Source of the DNA: Microbacterium oleivorans
GTDB taxonomy: Bacteria; Actinomycetota; Actinomycetes; Actinomycetales; Microbacteriaceae
Length of the DNA stretch: 64,000 bases
Reading direction: 5' to 3'
Assembly: GCF_013389665.1 (NCBI RefSeq)
Contig: NZ_CP058316.1
Coordinates: 1,054,001 to 1,118,000, forward strand
The notes beneath the pieces were generated by a model. It worked only from the letters and a program-made list of their open reading frames with translations. It was not told where the DNA came from and made no database searches. A program made the position numbers and the translations under genes. How positions within the stretch are numbered: position 1 is the first letter of the stretch; every line of letters begins with the position of its first letter. Positions 23,180 through 31,895 of this stretch are shown here, piece by piece.

Positions 23180-24472
23180 GTGAACGATTCTGCGCCCGCC
23201 GTCCGGCTGCGCGCGGTGACCCGCGAGGTCGATCCAATCGAGGAGATCCTCGTCTACGCCGACCCGCACGACCCGATCGCGTGGTCCCGCCGGGGCGACG
23301 CGCTGGCCGCTCGCGGACGTGCCGTCGCATACGAGCCGGAGTCCGGCTCCGGCGGGGCGGCGGCCGTCTCGCGATGGTGGCGTGAGCTGGTGGCCGCCGC
23401 CGAGGTGGACGATCCCGTGCGCCTGCCCGGCACCGGGCTGGTCGCCTTCGGCGCCCTGCCGTTCGACCCGCGCCCCGATGCGCGCCGCGCGCAGGCCGGC
23501 GAGCAGGTCAGCTTCTTCGTGCCTCGCCTCGTCGTGGGACGCCGCGGATCGCGGTCCTGGGTCACCGCGTTCTCGATCGACGGGTCGGATCCGGTCGCCG
23601 AGCTTCCCGCGCCCGTCGGCTTCGGTCCGCACTGGTCGGCGACCGTGGGTCCGGGCGCGCTGGCACCCGAGGGGTACCAGTCAGCTGTCGCCGCGGGGGT
23701 CGACGCCATCCGCGGCGGCGAGGTCGAGAAGGTCGTGCTCGCCCGCGATCTGGCCGGCACCGTCCCGGCCGGCGCCGATCTGAGGCGCCTCGTGCGTGCC
23801 CTCACCTCCGCCTACCCCGACACCTGGGGCTTCGCGGTGGACGGCCTCATCGGCGCCAGCCCCGAGACCCTCGTCACCGTCTCGGGCGGTACCGTGACCG
23901 CCCGAGTCCTCGCCGGCACCATCGCGCGAGGTGCCGACGCCGATGCCGACACCGCAGCATCGTTGGCCCTGGCCACGAGCACGAAAGACCTCGACGAGCA
24001 CGGCTATGCGGTCCGGAGCGTGCTCGAGGCGCTCCGCCCCTCGACCTCATCGCTCGTCGCCGGCGAGCAGCCCTTCATGCTCAAGCTGCCGAACGTCTGG
24101 CACCTCGCCACCGACGTCGAGGGCGAGCTCGCTGCCGACGCGTCCGCCCTCGACCTCGTCGCCGCACTGCATCCGACCGCCGCGGTCGCCGGCACCCCCA
24201 CCAGCGTCGCGCTCGACGTCATCCGACGCCTCGAGCCGTTCGATCGCGGCCGCTACGCGGGGCCGGTGGGCTGGACCGACGCGAACGGCGACGGCGAATG
24301 GGCGATCGCGCTGCGGTGCGCGCAGTTCCGGACGGGCGAGCCCCACGGCGTCGCTGCGCCCGTGCCGTTCACCGCCTACGCAGGAGCGGGCATCGTGGCG
24401 GCGAGCGACCCCGAGTCGGAGATGCTCGAGACGCGGGTGAAGTTCCGGCCGATCGTCGACGCCCTCGCCTGA
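23180..24472 (+). CDS. menF: Isochorismate synthase
   Basis: 430 residues of the chorismate-utilising family, converting chorismate to isochorismate, the first committed step to menaquinone. Characteristic blocks: EKVVLARDLAGTV, GASPETLVTVSGG, ARVLAGTIARGADAD, the catalytic stretch STKDLDEHGYAV, HLATDVEGEL, and LHPTAAVAGTPT with the Mg-binding region PVGWTDANGDGEWAIALR. GTG 23180 lies 6 nt after TAGGCT. It is convergent with menD, the next pathway enzyme. A siderophore role is less likely because no siderophore genes are present. Confidence 0.93.
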   Translation: MNDSAPAVRLRAVTREVDPIEEILVYADPHDPIAWSRRGDALAARGRAVAYEPESGSGGAAAVSRWWRELVAAAEVDDPVRLPGTGLVAFGALPFDPRPDARRAQAGEQVSFFVPRLVVGRRGSRSWVTAFSIDGSDPVAELPAPVGFGPHWSATVGPGALAPEGYQSAVAAGVDAIRGGEVEKVVLARDLAGTVPAGADLRRLVRALTSAYPDTWGFAVDGLIGASPETLVTVSGGTVTARVLAGTIARGADADADTAASLALATSTKDLDEHGYAVRSVLEALRPSTSSLVAGEQPFMLKLPNVWHLATDVEGELAADASALDLVAALHPTAAVAGTPTSVALDVIRRLEPFDRGRYAGPVGWTDANGDGEWAIALRCAQFRTGEPHGVAAPVPFTAYAGAGIVAASDPESEMLETRVKFRPIVDALA

Positions 24473-24503
24473 CACGTGGGGAAGGGCGGCGGTCCGGGCC
24501 GGG

Positions 24504-26324
24504 TCAGCGCTGCAGCGGCACCTCGATGAGCTGGCGTCCGCCCACCGGGGAGGTGAGCGCCTGGTCGAGCGCCGACCGCGTCGTCACCCGCCGGTACTCC
24601 CAGCCGTACGCGAGGGCGAGCTGCTCCAGGCGGGTCTCGTGCGGCGTGAACAGCACCCGATCGGCCGCTCGCGGGTCGGCGGACTGCGACACCTCGAGAC
24701 CGTCGAAGATCGTGCCGCCGCCGTCGTTGCCCACGATGACCTGGATGCGCGGTTCGTCCTCGGCGGAGGGCAGCAGCATCGCGCCGACGTCGTGCAGCAG
24801 GGAGAGGTCGCCGGTAAGCACACGCGTGACGCCCGACCGCCCCTCGTCCTGGCTGGCCACCGCGATGCCGATCCCGGTCGCGACGATGCCGTCGATGCCC
24901 GCGAGGCCGCGATTGGCGTGCACGGGGATCTTCTTTCCGCCCAGCACCGCGTCGGCCACGCGCACGAGGCGCGAGGACGCGAAGACGAGCCGGTCGTGCG
25001 GCCAGCTCGCGCGCCAGACCGCGTCGACCAGGGCCTCGCGGTCGAGCGGTGCGCGCAGCACCGCCATCTCGGCCGAGATAGCGCCGAGACGCTCCTGCGG
25101 CACGGTCGACGCGAGCCCGTCGGCGTCGGGAGCGGCCGGGGTGAGGTCGACGGACTCCTCGCGCGACGCTCGCAGCCACGCACCGAGCCACGCCCGGTCC
25201 GGCTCCCCAGGCGAAACCGCAACTGCGGTCGCGGGCACGGTCGCGCCGTTGAGATTGAGGGGCTCCCCCGGTCCGCGGACGGCGATCACCTCGACGTCCG
25301 GGCGCGAGAGCAGCGCGGCGACCTCACGGCTGAGCGTGGGGTGCCCGAACACGACGACGCGCTCGACGGCATCGGCCAACTCCGCGCGATCGAGCACGCG
25401 CCGGTAGCCGTGCACGAGATTGCGGCCGAACCGCGATCCGCTGACGATCTCGGCGACGAGGGGCCACCCGCCACGATGCGCGATGTCCTCGGCGGTGGGG
25501 CCGGCGTCGGCCCCGGCGACCACGAGCGTGCGCGGCCCGAGCTCCAGCGCGATCGACCGTTCGTCCGGAACCGACTCCTCGGCCTCGCCGATGCCCCCGC
25601 CGCCCTGGTAGTGCGCACCCGACGCGGTCGACGGATCGGGCGCGACGAAGGAACCCGGCGCGGCATCCGCCGACTGCTCGGAGGATCCGGCAGGGGCGCC
25701 GATGAGCCAGTCGGGCACGGCACCCGAGAGCGGGTTGCGGTAGGGCAGGTTGAGGTGCACGGGCCCGGCCGGGCGCGGTCCGTCGCCGCGCGCAGCGGTC
25801 AACGCCGCGGATGCGACCGCCTGCAGGGCGACCGCCTCGGCACCCGTCCCGTCGGCGTCGATCGTCTCGGGCGTCGGCGCGTCGAGCTCGTACCGCACGA
25901 AACCCGCGAACATCCCCGGCTGCCGGGTCGCCTGGTTGGCGCCGACCCCGCGGAGCTCGGGGGGCCGATCGGCGGTGAGCAGCAGCAGCGGGACGCCGGA
26001 GTGGTGGGCCTCGAGCACCGCGGGCAGGAGGTTGGCCACTGCGGTTCCCGACGTGCACACGATCGCCGCGGGCTGTCGGGTCTCCCGGCCGATGCCGAGG
26101 GCGGTGAAACCGGCGGCGCGTTCGTCGATGCGCACGTGCAGTCGGATGACGCCGCGGCGCTCGAGTTCCGCGGCCACCAGGGCCAGCGCCTGGGACCGTG
26201 AACCGGGGCTGAGCACGATGTGGCGCACGCCCCGCGCGACGAGGGCACCGAGGAGGGCCGCAGCCGCGTCGGTCGCCGGGGCCCGGTCGGGCAGGGCGGC
26301 GCCGATCTCGCCGGGAACCGCCAT
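24504..26324 (-). CDS. menD: 2-succinyl-5-enolpyruvyl-6-hydroxy-3-cyclohexene-1-carboxylate synthase
   Basis: 606 residues of a thiamine-diphosphate enzyme joining 2-oxoglutarate to isochorismate. The N-terminal PYR domain shows VLSPGSRSQALALVAAE and the catalytic Glu region RIDERAAGFTALGIGR; ATRQPGMFAGF is family-specific. The C-terminal domain has the ThDP/Mg motif GDLSLLHDVGAML ... VIVGNDGGGTIF. ATG 26324 begins two bases after the stop of the upstream gene, so the two are read together. A Gly/Ser-rich, low-complexity insert around residues 230-265 is longer than usual. Confidence 0.94.
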   Translation of the reverse strand: MAVPGEIGAALPDRAPATDAAAALLGALVARGVRHIVLSPGSRSQALALVAAELERRGVIRLHVRIDERAAGFTALGIGRETRQPAAIVCTSGTAVANLLPAVLEAHHSGVPLLLLTADRPPELRGVGANQATRQPGMFAGFVRYELDAPTPETIDADGTGAEAVALQAVASAALTAARGDGPRPAGPVHLNLPYRNPLSGAVPDWLIGAPAGSSEQSADAAPGSFVAPDPSTASGAHYQGGGGIGEAEESVPDERSIALELGPRTLVVAGADAGPTAEDIAHRGGWPLVAEIVSGSRFGRNLVHGYRRVLDRAELADAVERVVVFGHPTLSREVAALLSRPDVEVIAVRGPGEPLNLNGATVPATAVAVSPGEPDRAWLGAWLRASREESVDLTPAAPDADGLASTVPQERLGAISAEMAVLRAPLDREALVDAVWRASWPHDRLVFASSRLVRVADAVLGGKKIPVHANRGLAGIDGIVATGIGIAVASQDEGRSGVTRVLTGDLSLLHDVGAMLLPSAEDEPRIQVIVGNDGGGTIFDGLEVSQSADPRAADRVLFTPHETRLEQLALAYGWEYRRVTTRSALDQALTSPVGGRQLIEVPLQR

Positions 26325-26326
26325 CG

Positions 26327-26728
26327 TCAGGGGCGCGGGCCGCGGGTGCCGGCCGGGCCCTCGGCGTCGTCGTCGCTCGCCGACGGGGTCGGCGGGACGT
26401 CGCGGGGATCGTCGGCTTCGGCGTCGAGCGCGGCGAGCTCCTCCTCCAGTCGGCGGATGCGCTCGTCCTGGTCGCGGACCGAGCCGATGCTCCCGAGGAA
26501 GTCGGGGTCGTCGTCGGGCGCTCGGCGCGCCGGCGCCTTCGAACGGCGGGCACGGCCGACGACGAACCAGAGGATGCCGCCGAGGACCGGCAGCAGCACG
26601 ACGATCAGGATCCAGACCGGCTTGCTCACGCCCCGGTGACGCGTCGCGTCCTGCAGGGCGCAATCCACGATGCTGAACACCCAGAAGGCGAGTGCCAGCA
26701 GCACACCGATGAGCAGGAGCCGCGCCAT
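26327..26728 (-). CDS. PLD-nuclease N-terminal-type membrane protein
   Basis: 133 residues. Two membrane helices at 3-22 and 38-58 surround VDCALQDATRHRGVSKPVW, matching the PLDc_N module found in short actinobacterial membrane proteins and cardiolipin synthases. A charged tail with a coiled segment (DERIRRLEEELAALDAEA) follows. ATG 26728 is 6 nt after TAGGAT (26735-26740). It is probably co-transcribed with menD, but no functional link is evident. Confidence 0.82.
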   Translation of the reverse strand: MARLLLIGVLLALAFWVFSIVDCALQDATRHRGVSKPVWILIVVLLPVLGGILWFVVGRARRSKAPARRAPDDDPDFLGSIGSVRDQDERIRRLEEELAALDAEADDPRDVPPTPSASDDDAEGPAGTRGPRP

Positions 26729-26781
26729 CCCTCCATCCTAGGCGTCTGCCGGGGCCCCGGACCCGGACGTAGACTGACAGG

Positions 26782-27042
26782 ATGAATGCGCGCTCCGCCG
26801 TCGTCTACTCGGTGCTGCGGCTGCTCGCCTTCATCGTCCCCTTCGGCCTGATGATGCTCGTGCCGATCATGCGGGAGTACTACTGGCTCTCGGCCATCTT
26901 CGCGGCCCTCATCGGCCTGAGCCTGTCGATGATCTTCCTCCGGCGTCCCCTCGACGACGTGGCATCCGGACTCGCTCAGCGGCGCACCCGCCGCCGTTCG
27001 GGTGAGGCAGCGGATGCCGAGGCCGAGGACGCGGCGTCCTGA
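26782..27042 (+). CDS. DUF4229-like small membrane protein
   Basis: 86 residues with two membrane helices (about 7-30 and 34-56) and an Arg-rich then acidic tail (AQRRTRRRSGEAADAEAEDAA). This fits the DUF4229 proteins that are regularly encoded beside men genes in actinobacteria. ATG 26782 is 6 nt after TAGACT (26770-26775). It is divergent from the PLDc_N-type gene and convergent with menA. Confidence 0.8.
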   Translation: MNARSAVVYSVLRLLAFIVPFGLMMLVPIMREYYWLSAIFAALIGLSLSMIFLRRPLDDVASGLAQRRTRRRSGEAADAEAEDAAS

Positions 27043-27051
27043 CCGCCGGGG

Positions 27052-28020
27052 TCAGCCCACGAACGCCCAGAACAGGAACGCGCCGTAGGCGACCGACGTC
27101 AGCGATGTCAGCGCGAGGGCGACCACGAGCTCGCGCGGCTGCCGGTAGGTCCACACGATGAGGATCGCCGATAGCGCCGGCAGCAGGGCGAACAGGCTGA
27201 GCCACGCAATCGGGTACACCAGCGCGAGCAGCACGGCGATCGCGAACGGCGCGAGCACGAACACCGAGAACACGATGCGGGTGGCCGTGCGGCCGATCAG
27301 CACCGTGAGCGTGCGCTTGCCGGCGATGCGGTCCTGGTCGATGTCACGCAGGTTGTTGGCCAGGAGCACCGCGCACGCCAGCAGACCCGCGGCGACGGCG
27401 CCGAACCAGCTCTCCTGCGGCACCGATCCGGCCTGCACGAACGTGGTGCCGACCGTGGCCACGAGCCCGAAGAAGACGAACACGAACAGCTCTCCCAGGC
27501 CCGCGTAGCCGTACGGGCGCTTGCCACCGGTGTAGAACCAGGCGGCCACGACGCAGAGCGCGCCGATCACGAGCATCCACCAGTGGCCGGTGCGGACGAC
27601 GATCGCGACGCCGGCGACCGCGGCGAGGGCGAAGAAGCCCAGCGCCACGATCAGCACCGTCCGGGGCTGCGCCAGTCCGCCTCCGGTGAGTCGCGCCGGC
27701 CCCACCCGCACGTCGTCGGTGCCGCGGATGCCGTCGCTGTAGTCGTTGGCGTAGTTCACGCCGATCTGCAGAGCCACGGCCACCGCGAGGCAGCACAGCG
27801 CGATGACCCAGTGGAGCTCGCGGTCCACGAGCATCGCCGCCCCGGTGCCGATCAGCACGGGCGTCACCGCCAGGGGAAGGGTCCGCAGCCGGGCAGCCCC
27901 GATCCAATCGCGCGCCGTGGCGGTGCGCGGCGGCGGGGCGGAGACGAGCCCGCGCTTGGCGGGGTTACCGCCGCGCGGTGCCGGGCGGGATGATTTCGGG
28001 GAGCGAGACGAGCGAGCCAC
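27052..28020 (-). CDS. menA: 1,4-dihydroxy-2-naphthoate polyprenyltransferase
   Basis: 322 residues of the UbiA superfamily, attaching the polyprenyl tail to DHNA in the membrane. The first Asp-rich motif is NYANDYSDGIRGTD and the second NNLRDIDQDRIAGKRTL; about eight membrane helices follow a basic 35-residue N-terminus. GTG 28020 has TAGGAT at 28029-28034, 8 nt upstream, overlapping the menE stop codon, so it can be transcribed alone. It completes the naphthoate-to-demethylmenaquinone step. Confidence 0.93.
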   Translation of the reverse strand: MARSSRSPKSSRPAPRGGNPAKRGLVSAPPPRTATARDWIGAARLRTLPLAVTPVLIGTGAAMLVDRELHWVIALCCLAVAVALQIGVNYANDYSDGIRGTDDVRVGPARLTGGGLAQPRTVLIVALGFFALAAVAGVAIVVRTGHWWMLVIGALCVVAAWFYTGGKRPYGYAGLGELFVFVFFGLVATVGTTFVQAGSVPQESWFGAVAAGLLACAVLLANNLRDIDQDRIAGKRTLTVLIGRTATRIVFSVFVLAPFAIAVLLALVYPIAWLSLFALLPALSAILIVWTYRQPRELVVALALTSLTSVAYGAFLFWAFVG

Positions 28021-28028
28021 GAGGGTTC

Positions 28029-28034
28029 ATCCTA
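28029..28034 (-). promoter_or_regulatory. -10 box of menA, overlapping the menE stop codon
   Basis: TAGGAT lies 8 nt before menA GTG 28020. Its first three bases (28032-28034) are the TAG stop codon of menE. Confidence 0.5.
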
Positions 28035-29204
28035 GATCGCGAGCATGCGGCGCACGGCCGACCGGTCGGGTTTGCCGCTCGCGAGCATCGGCAGCGCCTC
28101 GACCTCGACCACCCGGGCGGGTCGGGCGGGCCTGCCCAGACGCTCCGCCACGGCGCCGCGGAGGGCAACGAGCGCCGCGTCGGAGTCGAGTCCCGCGTCC
28201 GACAGGGCGGCGGCCTCGACGACGACGACGGACGCCTCGCCCCACCGCTCGTCGACGACGGGCGACACGACGGCGGCGTGGAGGCCCGGCAGCTCGCGCA
28301 CGACGGATTCGACCCGGTCGAGCGAGACGTTGACGCCGCCCGAGACGATCACGTTGTCGATCCGCCCCGTGACCTGCAGGACCCCGTCGCGCACCTCGCC
28401 GGCGTCGCCGGTGCGATACCAGCGCGTTCCCTCCTCGGTGAGGAAGACCTCGGCGGTGCGCTCGTCCTCGCCGAGGTAGCCTTCGGCGAGCGTCACGCCG
28501 CCCAGCTGGACCTCGCCGGCCGACACCCTCACCGACACCCCGCTCAGCGGCCGGCCGTCGTAGACGCACCCGCCGCTGGTCTCGGTCGAGCCGTAGGTGC
28601 GCACGATGCGGGCCCCCGCGGCGTGCGCACGCTCGCGCTGCGCGGCGGGCAGCGCCTGCCCGCCGACCAGGATGGCCTCGTACGCGCGCAGCGATGCCGC
28701 CACCGCGGCATCCGTCTGCGCCGCGTCGAGCAACGCGCTCAGCTGCGCCGGGACGAGCGAGGTGTACGCCGGCACCGCTCGCCCGCCGATGCTGGAGCGC
28801 ATCGACGCCGTCACGGCGGCGAACGCGGCGGGCGAGAACGACCCCGACAACACCGCAGGTTCGTGGCCTGCCAGCAGCCCTCGGACGAGGACCTGCAGAC
28901 CCGCGACGTAGGTCGGGGACAGCGCGAGCAGCCAGCGCCCCTCACCGATCCGCTCGGCGGTGGCCGTGGCACTGGCGATGAGCGCGGACCGGCTGATCAC
29001 GACGCTCTTGGGCACACCCGTCGACCCGGAGGTCGTCACGACGGCGGCCGTGCCGGCGGGTGCGCTCCGGGGGGCGCCGCCTGCGGGGCGGGCCACCGGC
29101 GCCGCTCCGAGAGCGAGCGCCGGACCGGCCCCGTCGAGGGTGCGCCGGAGCGCCCGGAGCACGTCACGCGGCTCCGGGCCGACCGGGACGAGGTCGACGG
29201 CCAC
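28032..29204 (-). CDS. menE: O-succinylbenzoate-CoA ligase
   Basis: 390 residues of the ANL adenylate-forming superfamily, activating o-succinylbenzoate with CoA. It has the phosphate-binding loop TTSGSTGVPKSVVIS, the adenine motif RTYGSTETSGG, RWYRTGDAGEV, GRIDNVIVSGGVNV and a C-terminal catalytic lysine region ASGKPDR. The chain is shorter than typical ligases because the N-terminal subdomain is reduced, common for actinobacterial MenE. GTG 29204 begins one base after the menB stop, giving a clear start and an operon with menB. Confidence 0.92.
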   Translation of the reverse strand: MAVDLVPVGPEPRDVLRALRRTLDGAGPALALGAAPVARPAGGAPRSAPAGTAAVVTTSGSTGVPKSVVISRSALIASATATAERIGEGRWLLALSPTYVAGLQVLVRGLLAGHEPAVLSGSFSPAAFAAVTASMRSSIGGRAVPAYTSLVPAQLSALLDAAQTDAAVAASLRAYEAILVGGQALPAAQRERAHAAGARIVRTYGSTETSGGCVYDGRPLSGVSVRVSAGEVQLGGVTLAEGYLGEDERTAEVFLTEEGTRWYRTGDAGEVRDGVLQVTGRIDNVIVSGGVNVSLDRVESVVRELPGLHAAVVSPVVDERWGEASVVVVEAAALSDAGLDSDAALVALRGAVAERLGRPARPARVVEVEALPMLASGKPDRSAVRRMLAI

Positions 29205-29205
29205 G

Positions 29206-30105
29206 TCAGAAGTGATACGGGTACGGCGACCAGTCCGGGTCGCGCTTCTGCAGGAACGCGTCGCGCCCCTCGACGGCCTCGTCGGTGCCGTAGGCCAGTC
29301 GCGTCGCCTCACCCGCGAACACCTGCTGGCCGACCATGCCGTCGTCGACGGCGTTGAAGGCGAACTTCAGCATGCGGATCGCGGTGGGCGATTTGCCCAG
29401 AATGGTGCGGGCCATCGCGACGGCCTCGCGCTCGAGCTCGGCGTGCGGGACGACACGGTTGACCGCGCCCATCTCATAAGCGCGCTGGGCGGAGTACTCC
29501 TCTGCGAGGAAGAACACCTCACGGGCGACCTTCTGCCCGACCTGCCGCGCCATGTAGGCCGAGCCGTATCCGGCGTCGAACGAGCCGACGTCGGCGTCGG
29601 TCTGCTTGAAGCGGCCGTGCTCGGCCGAGGCGATCGAGAGGTCGGCGACGATGTGCAGGGAGTGTCCGCCGCCGGCCGCCCACCCCGGGATGACGGCGAT
29701 CACGACCTTCGGCATGAACCGGATGAGCCGCTGCACCTCGAGGATGTGCAGCCGGCCGGCGCGGGCCGGATCGGCGACCGCGGCCTCATCGTCGCTGTAC
29801 TTGTAGCCGTCACGGCCGCGAATGCGCTGATCACCGCCCGAGCAGAACGCCCAGCCGCCGTCCTTCGGGCTCGGACCGTTGCCGGTGAGCAGCACGACGC
29901 CGATCCTCGGGTCCTGCCGCGCGATGTCGAGGGCCCGGTAGAGCTCGTCGACGGTGTGAGGCCGGAAGGCGTTGCGCACCTCGGGACGGTCGAACGCGAT
30001 GCGTGCGATGCGGCCGTCGAGCGACACGTGCGCCGTGATGTCGGTGTATCGCTCCGCGCCGGGTGCGAGCGACCATTCCGCGGGATCGAACAGTTCCGAG
30101 ACCAT
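29206..30105 (-). CDS. menB: 1,4-dihydroxy-2-naphthoyl-CoA synthase
   Basis: 299 residues of the crotonase fold, cyclising o-succinylbenzoyl-CoA. Typical features are the long MenB N-terminus, CSGGDQRIRGRDGYKY, the oxyanion segment VIAVIPGWAAGGGHSLHIVADL, TDADVGSFDAGYGSAYMARQVG and the C-terminal PDWSPYPYHF. ATG 30105 lies 6 nt after TAGGCT (30112-30117). It is the first gene of a menB-menE unit that can read into menA, and is divergent from menC. Confidence 0.96.
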   Translation of the reverse strand: MVSELFDPAEWSLAPGAERYTDITAHVSLDGRIARIAFDRPEVRNAFRPHTVDELYRALDIARQDPRIGVVLLTGNGPSPKDGGWAFCSGGDQRIRGRDGYKYSDDEAAVADPARAGRLHILEVQRLIRFMPKVVIAVIPGWAAGGGHSLHIVADLSIASAEHGRFKQTDADVGSFDAGYGSAYMARQVGQKVAREVFFLAEEYSAQRAYEMGAVNRVVPHAELEREAVAMARTILGKSPTAIRMLKFAFNAVDDGMVGQQVFAGEATRLAYGTDEAVEGRDAFLQKRDPDWSPYPYHF

Positions 30106-30139
30106 GCCGCCAGCCTATGCCGGGTGGCAGGATGATCGC

Positions 30140-31141
30140 GTGGACGCTCAGATGACCCTGCCGCCGCTGGCCGAGCTCGTCGAGCGAGCGCACGTGGTGG
30201 CCCTGCCCCTGACGACGCGGTTCCGCGGCGTCGATGTGCGCGAGGCGATGGTGATCGAGGGACCGGCGGGCTGGACCGAGTTCTCGCCCTTCCTCGAGTA
30301 CGCCGACGACGAGGCGGCGGTCTGGCTCACGGCGGCGGTCGAGTTCGGGTGGCTGCCCTCGCCCCCGACGCACCGCGACAGCGTCGCGGTCAACGCGACG
30401 GTCCCCGCCATCTCGTCGGACCGGGTCGGCGACGTGCTCGCGCGATTCGACGGATGCCGCACCGCCAAGGTGAAGGTGGCCGAGCGCGGCCAGGTTCTGG
30501 GCGACGACATCGCCCGGGTGCGGGCCGTCCGCGAGGCCATGGGGCCCGAGGGACGCGTGCGGATCGATGCGAACGGCGGCTGGAACCTCGACGAGGCCGA
30601 GCACGCCCTCCATGCTCTCGCCGAGTTCGATCTCGAATACGCCGAGCAGCCGTGCGCGAGCGTCGATGAGCTCGCCGAACTGCGGCGCCGCATCGGCTAC
30701 ATGGGCATCCCCATCGCGGCCGACGAGAGCGTGCGCAAGGCCGACGATCCCATCGCCGTCGCACGAGCCGGCGCCGCCGACCTGATCGTGATCAAGGCGC
30801 AGCCTCTGGGCGGCGTCGCGCGGGCACTGTCGATCGTCGCCGAAGCGGGACTGCCGGCGGTGGTCTCGAGCGCGCTCGACACCAGCATCGGACTCGCGAT
30901 GGGCGTGGCCCTCGCGGCGTCGCTCCCCGAGCTCGACTACGACTGCGGGCTGGGAACGGCCTCGCTGTTCGCCGCCGACGTCACCGCTCCCCCGCTCCGC
31001 CCGGCGGGTGGGCGGCTGCCGGTCGGCCGCGTCTCGGTCGACCCCGCCGCCGTCGCAGCCCTGGCCGTCTCGGACGACCGCCGGCGATGGTGGCTCGACC
31101 GCCTCGAGCGCTGTCACGGCGTGCTCGCCGCGTCGCGCTGA
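30140..31141 (+). CDS. menC: o-Succinylbenzoate synthase
   Basis: 333 residues of the enolase superfamily, dehydrating SHCHC to o-succinylbenzoate. The catalytic set is complete: KVKV (first lysine pair), RIDANGGWN and YAEQPC and AADESVRK for Mg binding, and the second lysine in LIVIKAQPLGG. GTG 30140 is supported by AGGA upstream; ATG 30152 four codons later is an alternative. It is divergent from menB, with a short shared promoter region. Confidence 0.93.
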   Translation: MDAQMTLPPLAELVERAHVVALPLTTRFRGVDVREAMVIEGPAGWTEFSPFLEYADDEAAVWLTAAVEFGWLPSPPTHRDSVAVNATVPAISSDRVGDVLARFDGCRTAKVKVAERGQVLGDDIARVRAVREAMGPEGRVRIDANGGWNLDEAEHALHALAEFDLEYAEQPCASVDELAELRRRIGYMGIPIAADESVRKADDPIAVARAGAADLIVIKAQPLGGVARALSIVAEAGLPAVVSSALDTSIGLAMGVALAASLPELDYDCGLGTASLFAADVTAPPLRPAGGRLPVGRVSVDPAAVAALAVSDDRRRWWLDRLERCHGVLAASR

Positions 31142-31152
31142 GCGCGCCGCGG

Positions 31153-31770
31153 TCAGTCGACGAGGAGCGCCGTGGCCAGCACGCCGATGCGCGCGTGCAG
31201 GAGCTCCGTCGTCTCGGGCTCGCCGAGTCCCTGGATCGCGGCGCGCTCGCAGGTGGCGTCCGAGAGATCGACCATCAGATTCGCGACCTCGCGGGTGGGG
31301 ATGCGGAACCGCAGTCCGTAGACGCTGCGGATGTCCTCGATGATGCGATGCACCCGGTCGACGATGCCGTCCTGCAGTCGCAGGTATGCCGCGGCCATCC
31401 GCTCGTCGCGGATCGCCTGCGCACGCAGCTCCGAGACCAGCCTCGGCTCCATCCCCGCGAGGGACACCCCGACGACCTCGGGCACGAGCGAGGCGGGATC
31501 GGGCTCCGCGCTGCGGTCGAGCCCCCGGACGCGATCGGCGACACGATCGAGCTTCTCGCTGGAGGAGCGCTCGACGAGCGCGAGGAAGAGCTCGTCCTTC
31601 GACGCGAAGTTCGAGTAGAAGGCACCGCGCGTGAACCCGGCGCGATCGCACACCGCTTCGACCGAGGCCGCGTCGAGCCCGACCTCGCCGAAGACCTCCG
31701 CGGCGGCGTCGAGCAATCGCGCCCGCGTGTTCTCGCGGCTGCGGGTGGAGGGACGACCCTCGGCATCCAT
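31153..31770 (-). CDS. TetR-family transcriptional regulator of the MMPL/YhgE export locus
   Basis: 205 residues. The N-terminal HTH is canonical (RARLLDAAAEVFGEVGLDAASVEAVCDRAGFTRGAFYSNFASKDELFLALV), followed by a helical ligand-binding domain. ATG 31770 has GAGGAG 5 nt upstream; ATG 31788 is possible but has no such site. It is divergent from the MMPL transporter gene, and two perfect palindromes in between are its likely operators, so it probably represses both itself and the export genes until a lipid-like or toxic ligand binds. Confidence 0.92.
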   Translation of the reverse strand: MDAEGRPSTRSRENTRARLLDAAAEVFGEVGLDAASVEAVCDRAGFTRGAFYSNFASKDELFLALVERSSSEKLDRVADRVRGLDRSAEPDPASLVPEVVGVSLAGMEPRLVSELRAQAIRDERMAAAYLRLQDGIVDRVHRIIEDIRSVYGLRFRIPTREVANLMVDLSDATCERAAIQGLGEPETTELLHARIGVLATALLVD

Positions 31771-31826
31771 GGTGCTCCTCGTGTTCACACCGTTCGCTCA
31801 GGCTGGGCGACGCGCGGTGAACCTAG

Positions 31827-31859
31827 GATACATTGGTGTATCGGATACAGCGCTGTATC
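31827..31859. promoter_or_regulatory. Twin perfect palindromes, likely TetR operators
   Basis: GATACATTGGTGTATC (31827-31842) and GATACAGCGCTGTATC (31844-31859) share the consensus GATACA-N4-TGTATC, separated by one base (17 bp centre to centre, about one and a half helix turns). They lie between tetR (start 31770) and the MMPL gene (start 31896), the position expected for dual repression. Confidence 0.8.
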
Positions 31860-31895
31860 GAATTTCCGTGACGATCTGCGAGACCAGGAGCGCCC

